NCBI GenBank assembly: GCA_025141015.1
Contig: CP081098.1
Coordinates: 3,292,501 to 3,356,500 of the forward strand
DNA: 64,000 bases
Origin: Rhodobacteraceae bacterium M382
GTDB lineage: Bacteria > Pseudomonadota > Alphaproteobacteria > Rhodobacterales > Rhodobacteraceae
Direction: 5' to 3'
Shown here: one piece after another, positions 25,961-35,384 of the stretch
Layout of the letters: each line of letters begins with the position of its first letter
How positions within the stretch are numbered: the stretch's first letter is position 1
The notes under the pieces: generated by a model
Seen by the model: only the letters and a program-made list of their open reading frames with translations
What the model was told of the DNA's origin: nothing
Databases searched by the model: none
Program-made: the position numbers and the translations under genes

Positions 25961-27850
25961 ATGGCATACAAAGATATTTATGATGGCTGGAAGAGCGATC
26001 CAGAAGGGTTCTGGATGGACGCCGCCAAGGAGATCAGCTGGGACCAGGCCCCGACCAAAGCCCTGTCCGATCAAAACGCTCCTTTGTATGAGTGGTTCGC
26101 CGACGCCAAGGTCAACACCTGTTACAACGCCGTGGACCGCCATGTCGAACAGGGACGCGGGGAACAGACCGCGATCATCTATGACAGCCCGATCACCCAC
26201 ACCAAACGCGAGATTTCATATGTCGAGCTGCGCAACCGGGTCGCCAATCTGGCCGGGGCCCTGCGCGCCAAAGGTGTGGAAAAGGGCGACGTCGTCATCA
26301 TCTACATGCCCATGGTTCCCGAAGCGCTGGAGGCCATGCTGGCCTGTGCACGTCTGGGCGCGGTGCATTCGGTGGTGTTCGGGGGCTTTGCTGCCAACGA
26401 ACTGGCCGTGCGTATCGACGATGCCAAACCCAAGGCGATCATCGCCGCCTCCTGTGGTCTGGAACCGGGCCGCGTGGTGCATTACAAACCACTTCTGGAC
26501 GGTGCCATCGACATGGCCGAACACAAGCCCGAGTTTACCGTCATCTTCCAGCGCGAACAGGAAGTCGCACAGTTGATCGAAGGGCGCGATTACAACTGGC
26601 ACGGGTTCCAATATGGCGTTGAGCCAGCCGAATGTGTCCCGGTCGAAGGCAACCACCCGGCCTATATTCTCTATACCTCGGGGACAACCGGTCAGCCCAA
26701 GGGTGTGATCCGTCACACAGCCGGACAACTGGTGGCGCTGAACTGGACCATGAAGAACATTTACAACGTCGACCCCGGAGACGTGTTTTGGGCCGCCTCG
26801 GATGTGGGCTGGGTCGTCGGCCACTCCTATATCTGCTATGGCCCGCTGATCCACGGAAACACCACCATCGTGTTCGAAGGCAAGCCGGTCGGTACGCCCG
26901 ACGCGGGCACCTTCTGGCGGGTGATTTCCGAACACAAGGTCACGTCGTTCTTTACCGCCCCGACCGCCTTTCGCGCCGTCAAACGCGAAGACCCCAAGGG
27001 CGAATTGGTCAAGAAATACGATCTCAGCTGCCTGAAACAGGTCTATCTGGCCGGTGAACGCGCCGACCCCGACACCATCGTCTGGGCGCAGGATCAATTG
27101 CAGGTGCCCGTGGTTGACCATTGGTGGCAGACTGAAACCGGCTGGGCGATTGCCGCCAACCCGCTGGGAATCGAAGAACTGCCGACCAAACTGGGATCAC
27201 CCACAGTGCCCATGCCGGGGTATGACGTCACCATTCTGGACGATGCTGGCCACCCCGTAGCCCCCGGCACATTGGGCGCAATCGCGATCAAGCTGCCCTT
27301 GCCACCGGGCACGTTGCCCAATCTGTGGAATGCCGAAGATCGCTTCAAGAAAAGCTATCTCAACACATTCCCCGGCTATTATGAAACCGGCGATGCGGGC
27401 ATGATGGATGAAGACGGTTATGTCTATATCATGGCGCGCACCGATGACGTCATCAACGTCGCGGGCCACCGCCTGTCCACGGGGGCGATGGAAGAGGTGC
27501 TGGCCGGTCACCCGGATGTCGCCGAATGTGCCGTGATCGGCGTTGCTGACGCGCTCAAGGGGCAATCGCCCGTTGGTTTCCTGTGTCTGAATGCGGGTGT
27601 GGATCGCGACAACGCCGATGTGGTCAAGGAAGTGGTCAAGCTGGTGCGCGAAAAGATCGGCCCGGTCGCCGCCTTCAAGCTGGCCATCGTTGTGGATCGC
27701 CTGCCCAAAACGCGCTCGGGCAAGATCCTGCGGGGCACCATGGTCAACATCGCTGATGGCACCCCCTGGAAAATGCCGGCGACCATTGACGATCCGGTGA
27801 TCCTGGATGAAATCACCGTCGCCCTGCAAAGCCTGGGCTACGCCAAGTGA
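25961..27850 (+). CDS. prpE: Propionate--CoA ligase (PrpE-type)
   Basis: This 629-residue adenylate-forming acid-CoA ligase converts propionate (or acetate) plus ATP and CoA to acyl-CoA. Motifs: ILYTSGTTGQPKGVIRHTAG (P-loop), VVDHWWQTETGWAIAANP (substrate and A5), YYETGDAGMMDEDGYVYIM (A7), DDVINVAGHRLSTGAMEE (A8) and the catalytic Lys in PKTRSGKILRG. The QTETGWxIAxNPxG stretch and FFTAPTAFRAVKREDP are PrpE/ACSS3-like rather than Acs-like. GGAGGATGCC supplies the ribosome site. Upstream ScfR-like boxes support a role in propionyl-CoA metabolism. It ends in a bidirectional terminator. Confidence 0.9.
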   Translation: MAYKDIYDGWKSDPEGFWMDAAKEISWDQAPTKALSDQNAPLYEWFADAKVNTCYNAVDRHVEQGRGEQTAIIYDSPITHTKREISYVELRNRVANLAGALRAKGVEKGDVVIIYMPMVPEALEAMLACARLGAVHSVVFGGFAANELAVRIDDAKPKAIIAASCGLEPGRVVHYKPLLDGAIDMAEHKPEFTVIFQREQEVAQLIEGRDYNWHGFQYGVEPAECVPVEGNHPAYILYTSGTTGQPKGVIRHTAGQLVALNWTMKNIYNVDPGDVFWAASDVGWVVGHSYICYGPLIHGNTTIVFEGKPVGTPDAGTFWRVISEHKVTSFFTAPTAFRAVKREDPKGELVKKYDLSCLKQVYLAGERADPDTIVWAQDQLQVPVVDHWWQTETGWAIAANPLGIEELPTKLGSPTVPMPGYDVTILDDAGHPVAPGTLGAIAIKLPLPPGTLPNLWNAEDRFKKSYLNTFPGYYETGDAGMMDEDGYVYIMARTDDVINVAGHRLSTGAMEEVLAGHPDVAECAVIGVADALKGQSPVGFLCLNAGVDRDNADVVKEVVKLVREKIGPVAAFKLAIVVDRLPKTRSGKILRGTMVNIADGTPWKMPATIDDPVILDEITVALQSLGYAK

Positions 27851-27859
27851 TCTGAGATC

Positions 27860-27905
27860 AAACGCAAACAGGCCCGGGGTTCGCACCCTGGGCCTGTTTG
27901 CGTTT
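27860..27905. terminator. Bidirectional terminator between prpE and methyltransferase gene
   Basis: AAACGCAAACAGGCCC (27860-27875) and GGGCCTGTTTGCGTTT (27890-27905) are exact 16-bp complements with a 14-base loop; A/T runs at both ends serve both strands. Confidence 0.88.
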
Positions 27906-27911
27906 CAACCC

Positions 27912-28727
27912 TCAGCCCGCCGAAATCACATAGCCTTGGATCTGGGCCGACACAGACCCGTCCTCGGCACCATAGCGCGCCGCAATCTCTTCGGTCGCCG
28001 CATGGATCACACGGTCCACCATGGCGTCGCCGTGGGGTGCGATTTCTCCGAACAGCGGCGTGCCTCGGACATAGGCCACTGCCGGATGCGACGGATGTGG
28101 GGCCGTGCTGATCTCGGTCACCTGATCAATCACGATGTCGGTATACCCGGCCGCTTCCAACTCGGCCCGGATACGGTCGGGATTGCCATGCCCATGCGGC
28201 GTGCGCGCCAGGAAGTTCACCGACCCAGGTGGCAGCAAGGTCCCCGCCACCTGGGTCACGACATCGGCAAAGGCATTGGCCCCGATCGTGTCCCAAACAT
28301 TGAAATGAAATCGTCCGTCGGGGCGCAGCACCCGGCGCGCCTCGCCATAGCCTTTGACCCGATCGGGAAAGAACATCACGCCGAACTGACAGCACACCGC
28401 ATCAAAGCTGTCGTCCGGATACGGCAGATTCAATGCATCGGCAGCCTGCCATGTGATCCGGTCATCCGGCGTTTGGCGTGACCTGGCGCGTGCCAGCATC
28501 GGCGGGTTCAGATCGGTCACATGATACCGCGCATCCGGGGCCAGCACCTTGGCCAGCGCGCGGGTCACAACGCCACTGCCAGCAGCGGTTTCCAGAACAT
28601 CCTTGACCGGAGTGGACGTCACCCGCGCGGCCAGATCGCGGGCGTAGCTTTCAAAGATCAGCGGCACCAGAAATTCGTCATAGGTGTCAGGGATGCTGCC
28701 GGTAAAGGACTTGTCATTCTCGCTCAT
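27912..28727 (-). CDS. Class I SAM-dependent methyltransferase
   Basis: This 271-residue protein has the Rossmann-like methyltransferase core: motif I VLETAAGSGVVTRAL (about residues 45-59), motif II VTDLNPPMLARARS, ITWQAADALNLPYPDDSFD (motif III) and CCQFGVMFFPD. This is the Methyltransf_11/25 type acting on a small molecule or quinone-like substrate; the acceptor is unknown. GGAGGAGTG precedes the ATG at 28727, which is preferred over an in-frame GTG two codons earlier. It stands alone, convergent with prpE and divergent from the exported trio. Confidence 0.85.
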   Translation of the reverse strand: MSENDKSFTGSIPDTYDEFLVPLIFESYARDLAARVTSTPVKDVLETAAGSGVVTRALAKVLAPDARYHVTDLNPPMLARARSRQTPDDRITWQAADALNLPYPDDSFDAVCCQFGVMFFPDRVKGYGEARRVLRPDGRFHFNVWDTIGANAFADVVTQVAGTLLPPGSVNFLARTPHGHGNPDRIRAELEAAGYTDIVIDQVTEISTAPHPSHPAVAYVRGTPLFGEIAPHGDAMVDRVIHAATEEIAARYGAEDGSVSAQIQGYVISAG

Positions 28728-28907
28728 GATCACTCCTCCGCTGTCGTTCCTACCCTACCACAAAACAAATCCCTCTGCCGACGCATCTGATTGGTTCACA
28801 CGCCCCTAACAAATCGTGATCAAGATGAAATACCCTCGGCGTTGCCCGACCCGGCGTTTATCCTTAGCCTGAAACACATGATTCAGCGACAAACAAGGAC
28901 CTAAGCC

Positions 28908-29360
28908 ATGCGAGCATTGATTGCGGCGCTGGCCTGTCTTGCCTCTGTTCCATTCGCGGCTGCGGCCAGCGAAGGCACACGCATTCAGGTCACCGGAGAA
29001 CTGATCGACACCTGGTGTTATTATTCCGGCGTCATGGGGGGACCTGATGCGGTCGTCGGATCGGCGCATCACACCTGTGCCCTTTGGTGTTCGGCCGGTG
29101 GTATCCCTGTCGGTTTGCAGACCGAAGACGGCACCGTTTATATGGTTCTCAAGATTGACCAGGACGATCAATCCGCCAGCGGTGATACAGCGCTGCGGCT
29201 GGCTTCGCATACGATCGAAGCGGACGGGATGCATTATGAACGCGATGGCATCAATTATCTGGTGGTGGACAAGGTGTTGAGCGATCAGGACATTACCAAC
29301 CTGAACCACGAAGATTACGGGCCGGTTCCCGGCTTTGCCATTCCGGAGCCAAAAGAATGA
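28908..29360 (+). CDS. Exported cysteine-rich protein, first of SCO-linked trio
   Basis: This 150-residue protein has a signal peptide (1-20, cleaved after AAA). The mature part begins IQVTGELIDTWCYYSG and contains SAHHTCALWCSAGGIPVGLQ, giving Cys37, His54, His55, Cys57 and Cys61, a good candidate metal or redox site. It shares the order V-D-x-x-C ... C-x3-C-x-x-G ... G-L with the next protein, so the two look like distant paralogues. The stop overlaps the next start by four bases (ATGA). I know no function. The SCO copper chaperone at the end of the trio suggests periplasmic copper or thiol chemistry (inference). Confidence 0.8.
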   Translation: MRALIAALACLASVPFAAAASEGTRIQVTGELIDTWCYYSGVMGGPDAVVGSAHHTCALWCSAGGIPVGLQTEDGTVYMVLKIDQDDQSASGDTALRLASHTIEADGMHYERDGINYLVVDKVLSDQDITNLNHEDYGPVPGFAIPEPKE

Positions 29361-29917
29361 AGTATTTCAGCTTTGCCCTTGCCCTGATTGCCTCGCCCGT
29401 GCTGGCACAGGATTTCTCCGAAGGATCCACCGCCAAGGAATGGAACCTCTATGCCGAGCAACCCGCCCTGTTCGAGGCCAAGGTCGTTGACCTGCTGTGC
29501 GAACTAACCGGAGATTGCCCCACCGATTGCGGGGCCGGGAAACGCCAGCTGGGGCTGCTGCGCTCAGCCGATAATGTCATGGTGCTGCCCCTGAAAAACG
29601 GTCAGGCTGCGTTCAGCGGGGCGGCCGTGGATCTGGCCCCCTATTGTGGTCAGACGGTTGAAGTCGACGGGTTGCTGATCGACGACCCGGATCTGAACGC
29701 CAAAAACATCTATATGGTGCAAAAGGTTCGCGTCGACGGCGGCGAATGGTCCAAAACCAACCAATTCACCAAGGTCTGGGCCAAGGAAAACCCCGAAGCC
29801 AAGGGCAAGGGACCCTGGTTCCGGCGCGATCCCCGCATCAAGGAAGAGATTGCCAGCGAAGGCTATCTGGGTTTGGGGCTTGAGGCAGATACCGCATTCA
29901 TCAAGGAGTGGTTCTGA
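29357..29917 (+). CDS. Exported cysteine-containing protein, second of SCO-linked trio
   Basis: This 186-residue protein has a signal peptide (MKYFSFALALIASPVLAQ, cut after LA). The mature part has FEAKVVDLLCELTGDCPTDC (Cys48, Cys54, Cys58) then GLLRSADNVMVLPLKNGQ and a further Cys97 in LAPYCGQTVEVDG. The core parallels that of the preceding protein. The C-terminal third is charged and Trp-rich (KGPWFRRDPRIKEEI). It overlaps both neighbours (4 bases before, 1 base after), so the three are made together and all exported. Function unknown. Confidence 0.8.
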   Translation: MKYFSFALALIASPVLAQDFSEGSTAKEWNLYAEQPALFEAKVVDLLCELTGDCPTDCGAGKRQLGLLRSADNVMVLPLKNGQAAFSGAAVDLAPYCGQTVEVDGLLIDDPDLNAKNIYMVQKVRVDGGEWSKTNQFTKVWAKENPEAKGKGPWFRRDPRIKEEIASEGYLGLGLEADTAFIKEWF

Positions 29918-30486
29918 TGCGGCTGGCCGCGGCATTTGTGTTTGCGGCTATGTCCTGGACGTCCGGGGGATGGGCGGGCAACGCCCCCCTGCCCTTTGAC
30001 GTCGGCGGTGCCTATGAGCTGATCGACCAGCATGGCAATACCCGCACGCAGGCAGATCCGGGCGGCAAGGGACAATTGCTGTTCTTTGGCTATGCCAATT
30101 GCCCCAGTATCTGCACCGCTGCCATGCCCATGATGGCAGTGGCCACAGATGAACTGGCCGATGCTGGAATTGACGTGACACCGGTCATGATCACCGTGGA
30201 TCGGGATCGCGACCAACCCGGCAATATGGACGGTCCTCTGTTGGACCTGCACCCGGATTTCATTGGTCTCAGCGGCAGCGCCGAAGCGCTTCAGGTCGCC
30301 TATGACGCCTTTTCGGTGCAACAGGAACTGGCCTTTGTCGATCCGGAATACGGTCCGGTGTTCACCCACGGCAGCTTTGTCTATCTGCTGGATGCCGAGG
30401 GCAAGGTATTAACCCTGTTCCCGCCGATCACGGACCCGGAGCGGGTGGTGGCGCTGGCGCGCAAATATCTGCGCCCCGACAGTTAA
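29917..30486 (+). CDS. SCO1/SenC-family copper chaperone
   Basis: This 189-residue thioredoxin-fold protein has an N-terminal signal or anchor (1-20) and the SCO copper site: Cys62 and Cys66 in GYANCPSICTAAMPMM and His151 in VFTHGSFVYLLD. The VDRDRDQPGNM stretch matches the SCO loop VDPxRDTP. SCO proteins deliver copper to cytochrome oxidase CuA or keep its thiols reduced. No oxidase gene is nearby; the two preceding exported Cys proteins may be the partners. The start overlaps the previous stop (TGATG) with AAGGAG eight bases before it. Confidence 0.92.
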   Translation: MRLAAAFVFAAMSWTSGGWAGNAPLPFDVGGAYELIDQHGNTRTQADPGGKGQLLFFGYANCPSICTAAMPMMAVATDELADAGIDVTPVMITVDRDRDQPGNMDGPLLDLHPDFIGLSGSAEALQVAYDAFSVQQELAFVDPEYGPVFTHGSFVYLLDAEGKVLTLFPPITDPERVVALARKYLRPDS

Positions 30487-30570
30487 CCCTACGTCAGATT
30501 GCAGCCAGTCAATTGACAGCTTGGCTTTTTCCCATGCGCGGACCTAACCTGCCCGTGGGAGGCCAATTGA

Positions 30571-32007
30571 ATGACACAGGACAATCTCTGGCAACTGGAT
30601 GCGCACGACATCGCGCGCCAAACAACATCCGGCGATCTGCGCGCACAGGACAGCGTCGGGGCAGCCATTGACCGCATGAACGCGGTGAACCCTGATCTGA
30701 ACGCGGTCGTGGTCGATCTGAGTGACGAGGCCATGGCCCGCGCACAGGCGCTGGATGCGAGCCGGGACGCAGGCACACCTTGTGGCCCGTTGCACGGCGT
30801 TCCCGTCACCATCAAGATCAACGTGGATCAAAAGGGGCAGGCCACTTCGAACGGTGTCGTCGCGCTCAAGGATCTGATTGCCCCTGACGACGCCCCCATT
30901 GTGCGCAACCTGCAAAATGCCGGAGCCGTGGTGATCGGGCGCACGAACACGCCTGAATTCTCGTTCCGTGCCGACACCGACAACCCGCTGTTTGGGCGCA
31001 CGCACAACCCCTGGGGGCGGCATATTTCACCCGGTGGGTCCTCCGGTGGGGCCGGATCTGCGGTCATGGCCGGGATCGGCGCGCTGGCCCATGGCAATGA
31101 CATCGGCGGATCGCTGCGATTTCCGGCCGCGGCCAACGGCGCGGTCACGGTGAAACCCGGTCTGGGTCGAGTCCCCGCGTGGAACCCGACTCAATCCGCC
31201 GAACGTGGCCTGTTGGCGCAATCCATGTCGGTTCAGGGGCTGATCACCCGGTCTGCCCGCGACCTGCACCACGCCATGCCCACCATGATCGCCCCCGATC
31301 CTCGCGACCCGTTTCACGTCCCGATGCCATGGCAAGGGCGCGCGTTGGATGGCCCGATCAAGGTCGCCTTTACCAAAAACACCTTTGGCTACGATCTCCA
31401 CCCCGAAGTCGAAGCCGCCCTGGACACTGCCCGCGACGCGCTGGTCGACGCCGGATACCAGGTCGAAGATATCGAACCCCCCAATGTGTTTGACTGTGGG
31501 CGCGATGGGTACCGTGCCCTGATGGGCGAGGTCTATTCGCTGATGAAAACCGATGTGGATGCCCACGGGTCCCAGGCAATCCAGGACATCTTTGCCGTCT
31601 ATTTCCAGGAGTTCCCACCGTTTCTAGAAACCGACCTGTTGCAGATCATGGCCAAACGCAGCCACTATGCCCGTCAATGGTCCCTGTTTCTCGAAGACTA
31701 TCCATTGGTTCTCACCCCGTTCCTGCCACGCCCGTTTTTCAAACCCGATCGTGACACTGAAGGCGGCGAAGGGGTGCACGAGGTTCTCGGCTGTGCGGTT
31801 TATTCCTATGCAATGAATTTTCTTGGCCTGCCCGCGGCCAGTGTTCCGTCCCGGCTGGCGCACCTGCCCCAAGGCATCCAACCGATCAACATACAGGTTG
31901 TGGCGCGGCGCTGGCGCGAGGACATGGCCGTAGATGCCTGTATCGCAATCGAAGATCGTGTTGGCCGTATGTGTCGCCCCTTGTGGGAACACATGGCGTC
32001 GAGCTGA
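30571..32007 (+). CDS. Amidase-signature family hydrolase
   Basis: This 478-residue amidase-signature enzyme hydrolyses an amide; the substrate is not set by the sequence. The Ser-cisSer-Lys triad is visible: Lys82 in VPVTIKINVDQ, the cis-Ser in GGSSGG (157/158) and the nucleophile Ser181 in DIGGSLRFPAAANG. It resembles stand-alone amidases rather than GatA. It begins 84 bases after the SCO gene, with a GTCAATTGAC palindrome at 30508-30517 between them, so it may have its own promoter. It ends before a double hairpin at 32043. Confidence 0.9.
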   Translation: MTQDNLWQLDAHDIARQTTSGDLRAQDSVGAAIDRMNAVNPDLNAVVVDLSDEAMARAQALDASRDAGTPCGPLHGVPVTIKINVDQKGQATSNGVVALKDLIAPDDAPIVRNLQNAGAVVIGRTNTPEFSFRADTDNPLFGRTHNPWGRHISPGGSSGGAGSAVMAGIGALAHGNDIGGSLRFPAAANGAVTVKPGLGRVPAWNPTQSAERGLLAQSMSVQGLITRSARDLHHAMPTMIAPDPRDPFHVPMPWQGRALDGPIKVAFTKNTFGYDLHPEVEAALDTARDALVDAGYQVEDIEPPNVFDCGRDGYRALMGEVYSLMKTDVDAHGSQAIQDIFAVYFQEFPPFLETDLLQIMAKRSHYARQWSLFLEDYPLVLTPFLPRPFFKPDRDTEGGEGVHEVLGCAVYSYAMNFLGLPAASVPSRLAHLPQGIQPINIQVVARRWREDMAVDACIAIEDRVGRMCRPLWEHMASS

Positions 32008-32042
32008 GATCGTTCAGACGCTGTTTCAGAACCGGGCAGAAA

Positions 32043-32088
32043 TGCGTAGCTACGCAGAAAAATGCGGATGCGGGCAAACCGCATCCGC
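32043..32088. terminator. Palindrome plus hairpin after the amidase gene
   Basis: TGCGTAGCTACGCA (32043-32056) is a perfect 14-bp palindrome. Seven bases on, GCGGATGCGG (32064-32073) and CCGCATCCGC (32079-32088) form a perfect 10-bp stem. There is only a short T-run after it. The gap 32008-32323 has nothing else I can call. Confidence 0.6.
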
Positions 32089-32323
32089 GCCTTTGAAAAG
32101 ATACTCTTTAACAACGCCTCCTGGCCACTCACAGAGACCAGGATACTGACAATACAGCACAATAAAGTTACCACGACCCTGCCAAATCCGTCTGTGATGT
32201 CTTTCACAGTTCACAAAACGCGGGCATCGCGTCACGCCCCAAACAACAACAGTGCCATGCAACGCCACCATGTTGCGCCCCAGCACAGGCCAGCCGTTTG
32301 CCTGGTCCGGAAAACGGTCTGGT

Positions 32324-33079
32324 TCAGGTGAATTGCTCTGAAATCAGCCGCTCTTCCAACCCGTGTTCAGGGTCAAACAGAATGCGATGCTGAATGCTCG
32401 GCTCGGACTGGATCTCGACCCATTCGATATCATTGATCGAAATTGAATCCGCATCCGCCATGACCGGGCGTTTGTCCGGATCCACCACATCGAACCGCAC
32501 CCGCGCCGTGGCCGGCAATACCGCCCCCCGCCAACGTCGCGGTCGAAACGCCGCAATCGCAGTCAGCGCCAACACATTTGATCCGATCGGCAGGATGGGC
32601 CCATGCGCCGAATAGTTATATGCGGTTGATCCGGCGGGTGTCGACACCAGCGCCCCATCGCACACCAGTTCGGCCAGGCGGACCCGCCCGTCAATGGTCA
32701 CCGACAGTTTGGCGGCCTGCGGCCCCGCACGCAGCAGCGACACTTCGTTGATGGCCAGGGCCTTGTGGATGTGCCCTTCCCGATCCATCGCCAGCATGGC
32801 CAGCGGGTTGATGATCTCTTCTTGCGCAACAGCCAACCGATCCAACAGATCCGTTTCGCTGTATTCGTTCATCAAAAACCCGATGGTTCCCCGGTTCATG
32901 CCATAGACTGGCAAATCCAACCCCTGGCTGCCATGCAGGGTTTTCAGCATAAAGCCGTCCCCCCCAAGGGCCACGATCAGATCAGATGTTTCAACCGGCA
33001 CGTCTCCGTAACGGCCAATCAATGCAGCACGGGCCGTTTGGGCGACTGGCGCCTCGCTGGCCATAAAGGCGATTCTCAC
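32324..33079 (-). CDS. nadK: NAD kinase (GTG start)
   Basis: This 251-residue enzyme phosphorylates NAD to NADP. The ATP/NAD signature [16 protein letters not shown] with the catalytic Asp and the NE-D/S motifs ([29 protein letters not shown]) are present. I take the GTG at 33079 as the start because it gives the family N-terminus [20 protein letters not shown] and follows GAGGTG; the frame is open 15 codons further upstream. It is divergent from glyA, with a small palindrome at 33204 between them. Confidence 0.94.
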   Translation of the reverse strand: MRIAFMASEAPVAQTARAALIGRYGDVPVETSDLIVALGGDGFMLKTLHGSQGLDLPVYGMNRGTIGFLMNEYSETDLLDRLAVAQEEIINPLAMLAMDREGHIHKALAINEVSLLRAGPQAAKLSVTIDGRVRLAELVCDGALVSTPAGSTAYNYSAHGPILPIGSNVLALTAIAAFRPRRWRGAVLPATARVRFDVVDPDKRPVMADADSISINDIEWVEIQSEPSIQHRILFDPEHGLEERLISEQFT

Positions 33080-33203
33080 AGCGGCACCTCGGTTTCCGGT
33101 GTTGTACATTCCTTTCCGAAACAACCACAGCTTTCCGCTCTTGACCAGTCTTGCCGCTCAGACGTGCGAATTCGTCGCTTTACGCTCTTTCGATATTGGG
33201 GAG

Positions 33204-33217
33204 TTTCCTATAGGAAA
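33204..33217. promoter_or_regulatory. TTTCCTATAGGAAA palindrome in the nadK-glyA gap
   Basis: A perfect 14-bp palindrome lies 33 bases upstream of the glyA start, in or next to its expected promoter. The cognate regulator is unknown. Confidence 0.45.
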
Positions 33218-33250
33218 TCCGCCAGATCACCCAATTTGGACGGAGCGAAC

Positions 33251-34546
33251 ATGACCGACACCCCCCGCGACACTGGTTTTTTCACCGAGTCACTCTCGAC
33301 GCGCGACCCTGAGCTTTATGGCGCAGTGACGGCCGAGCTTGGCCGTCAGCGCGATGAGATCGAGCTGATTGCCTCTGAAAACATCGTCTCGGCCGCCGTG
33401 ATGGAAGCCCAGGGCAGCGTTCTGACCAACAAATATGCCGAAGGCTATCCCGGGCGTCGCTACTATGGCGGTTGCCAATATGTGGACGTGGCCGAAAACC
33501 TGGCTATCGACCGCGCCAAGCAGCTGTTTGGCTGTGACTTTGCCAATGTGCAGCCGAATTCAGGCAGCCAGGCGAACCAAGGCGTGTTCCAGGCGCTGCT
33601 GCAGCCGGGCGACACCATTCTGGGCATGAACCTGGCCTCGGGCGGTCACCTGACCCACGGCGCTGCGCCCAACCAGTCGGGCAAATGGTTCAACGCCGTG
33701 CAATATGGCGTGCGCCGGTCCGACAACCTCATCGACTATGACGAGGTCGAAGCCCTGGCCAAGGAACACCAGCCCAAGATGATCATCGCGGGCGGGTCTG
33801 CCATCCCGCGGGTCATCGATTTTGCCCGGATGCGTGAGATTGCTGATATGGTTGGTGCCTACCTCCATGTTGATATGGCGCATTTCGCCGGTCTGGTTGC
33901 CACAGGCGAACATCCCTCGCCGTTCCCGCATGCGCATGTGGCCACGACCACCACGCACAAGACCCTGCGCGGTCCGCGTGGGGGTATGATCGTCACAAAT
34001 GATGAAGCAATCGCTAAGAAGGTGAATTCGGCGATCTTCCCCGGTATCCAGGGTGGTCCGCTGATGCACGTCATCGCGGCCAAGGCCGTGGCCTTTGGCG
34101 AAGCGCTCCGCCCCGAGTTCAAAGCCTACATGCGTCAGGTGCGCCTGAATGCCGATGCGCTGGCCGATCAGCTGATCAAAGGCGGGTTGGACATCGTGAC
34201 CGGCGGCACCGACACCCATGTCATGCTGGTCGACCTGCGCCCCAAAGGCGTGACCGGCAACATCGTGGACAAGGCCCTCGGCCGTGCCCATATCACCACC
34301 AACAAAAACGGCATCCCGTTTGATCCGGAAAAACCGACCGTAACCTCGGGCATTCGTCTGGGCACACCCGCAGGCACCACCCGCGGCTTTGGCGAGGCGG
34401 AATTCCGCGAGATCGCGGATATGATCATCCAGGTCGTCGACGGTCTGGCCGCCAACGGAGAAGACGGCAACGCCGATGTCGAAGCCACGGTCCGCGCCCA
34501 GGTGGCCACTCTCTGCGCGCGCTTCCCGCTCTATCCGAACCTGTAA
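33251..34546 (+). CDS. glyA: Serine hydroxymethyltransferase
   Basis: This 431-residue PLP enzyme interconverts serine and glycine, loading tetrahydrofolate with a one-carbon unit. Conserved blocks: [54 protein letters not shown], and the PLP lysine Lys237 in [16 protein letters not shown]. The length fits bacterial GlyA. The frame is open far upstream, but the ATG at 33251 after GGAGCGAAC gives the normal N-terminus. A classic terminator follows at 34572. Confidence 0.97.
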   Translation: MTDTPRDTGFFTESLSTRDPELYGAVTAELGRQRDEIELIASENIVSAAVMEAQGSVLTNKYAEGYPGRRYYGGCQYVDVAENLAIDRAKQLFGCDFANVQPNSGSQANQGVFQALLQPGDTILGMNLASGGHLTHGAAPNQSGKWFNAVQYGVRRSDNLIDYDEVEALAKEHQPKMIIAGGSAIPRVIDFARMREIADMVGAYLHVDMAHFAGLVATGEHPSPFPHAHVATTTTHKTLRGPRGGMIVTNDEAIAKKVNSAIFPGIQGGPLMHVIAAKAVAFGEALRPEFKAYMRQVRLNADALADQLIKGGLDIVTGGTDTHVMLVDLRPKGVTGNIVDKALGRAHITTNKNGIPFDPEKPTVTSGIRLGTPAGTTRGFGEAEFREIADMIIQVVDGLAANGEDGNADVEATVRAQVATLCARFPLYPNL

Positions 34547-34571
34547 ACCACAGGATCCTTAACAACCTCTC

Positions 34572-34604
34572 AAACCCCGCCGCATTCCGCCGGTGGGGTT
34601 TTTT
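34572..34604 (+). terminator. Rho-independent terminator of glyA
   Basis: AAACCCCGCCG (34572-34582) pairs with CGGTGGGGTTT (34591-34601) allowing one G-T pair, followed by a T-run to 34604. Confidence 0.88.
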
Positions 34605-34684
34605 ATTCCAAACCCGCAACACCCCGCTTCCGTCCAGCCGCCCCAGCCCAGATCGCGACCACACGGCACACCGCCCGCTTCGGC

Positions 34685-34742
34685 TTCTTTCTGGTCACAA
34701 ATACCTCGGGGGAGCAGCCAAAGGCTGCGGGGGCAGAGCCCC
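34685..34742 (-). repeat. Dispersed hairpin repeat, GAGGTATTTnTGACC variant (inverted copy)
   Basis: On the minus strand the conserved tail GAGGTATTTGTGACCAGAAA is preceded by two hairpins: GCAGCC-AAA-GGCTGC (34714-34728) and GGGGC-AGA-GCCCC (34730-34742). It matches the copies at 42727 and 53136, and in its hairpin part the copy in xdhA at 57691. The gap 34605-34895 holds no gene. Confidence 0.7.
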
Positions 34743-34895
34743 AATCCGCGCACAAACGCGACACACCCAAACACAACGGACAATAAACACGCCCTACGCG
34801 GAGGGGATTCATTTTGGCCCGAATTCAGCATCGAGACGATGCCTCAAACCCGCATCCTTGAAACCCCGGCCTTAAAAACTCGGCCCCGACCTGTG

Positions 34896-35279
34896 TCAGA
34901 TCAGCTCTCGCCAGACCAACACCCCGATCAGCAATGTGACCAGTAAAAGGATGTTGAACGCCATGCCGCCCAACATACCCAACCACCACCCCTTGCGGCG
35001 GTCGGCAACATCAACGGTTTCCAGATAGGACAAAACCTCTGCCCCGGCCTTTCGCATCGCACCATGGTCCAGCGTCAGCACCAGCTTTGGGTGCCCAACC
35101 ATCGGCTCGGCTTTGCTCAACACCTGACCCTGGCGAAAAATCCGGCGCGGCAGGCGGCGGCGTGCCTTGCTCAGCGCGGTGCCCAGATCCCGGCCACCAA
35201 CCCCTTGTTTGTCCCGCAATGCGGCACGCACCGTTTCAATCAAGATCATGAATTCGGCGGAAGGGTCTGCAGATTGCAT
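34896..35279 (-). CDS. Hypothetical protein with C-terminal membrane anchor
   Basis: This 127-residue protein has a basic, Arg-rich N-terminal part (RDLGTALSKARRRLPRRIFR) and one C-terminal transmembrane helix (about 105-126: GMLGGMAFNILLLVTLLIGVLV), so it is probably tail-anchored in the inner membrane. No family is recognised. The ATG at 35279 is used; an in-frame TTG four codons earlier is possible. The ribosome site is poor. It is divergent from the alpha/beta hydrolase gene. Confidence 0.65.
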   Translation of the reverse strand: MQSADPSAEFMILIETVRAALRDKQGVGGRDLGTALSKARRRLPRRIFRQGQVLSKAEPMVGHPKLVLTLDHGAMRKAGAEVLSYLETVDVADRRKGWWLGMLGGMAFNILLLVTLLIGVLVWRELI

Positions 35280-35384
35280 GTCGGCACTCAAGACTTTGTA
35301 AACGGGCTGGACCGACCTTAGGCGACTCCCCCCAAAGCCTCAATGGGGCTGGCCCCTTTCCTTGCCTCAGGGTATCACATTCCC

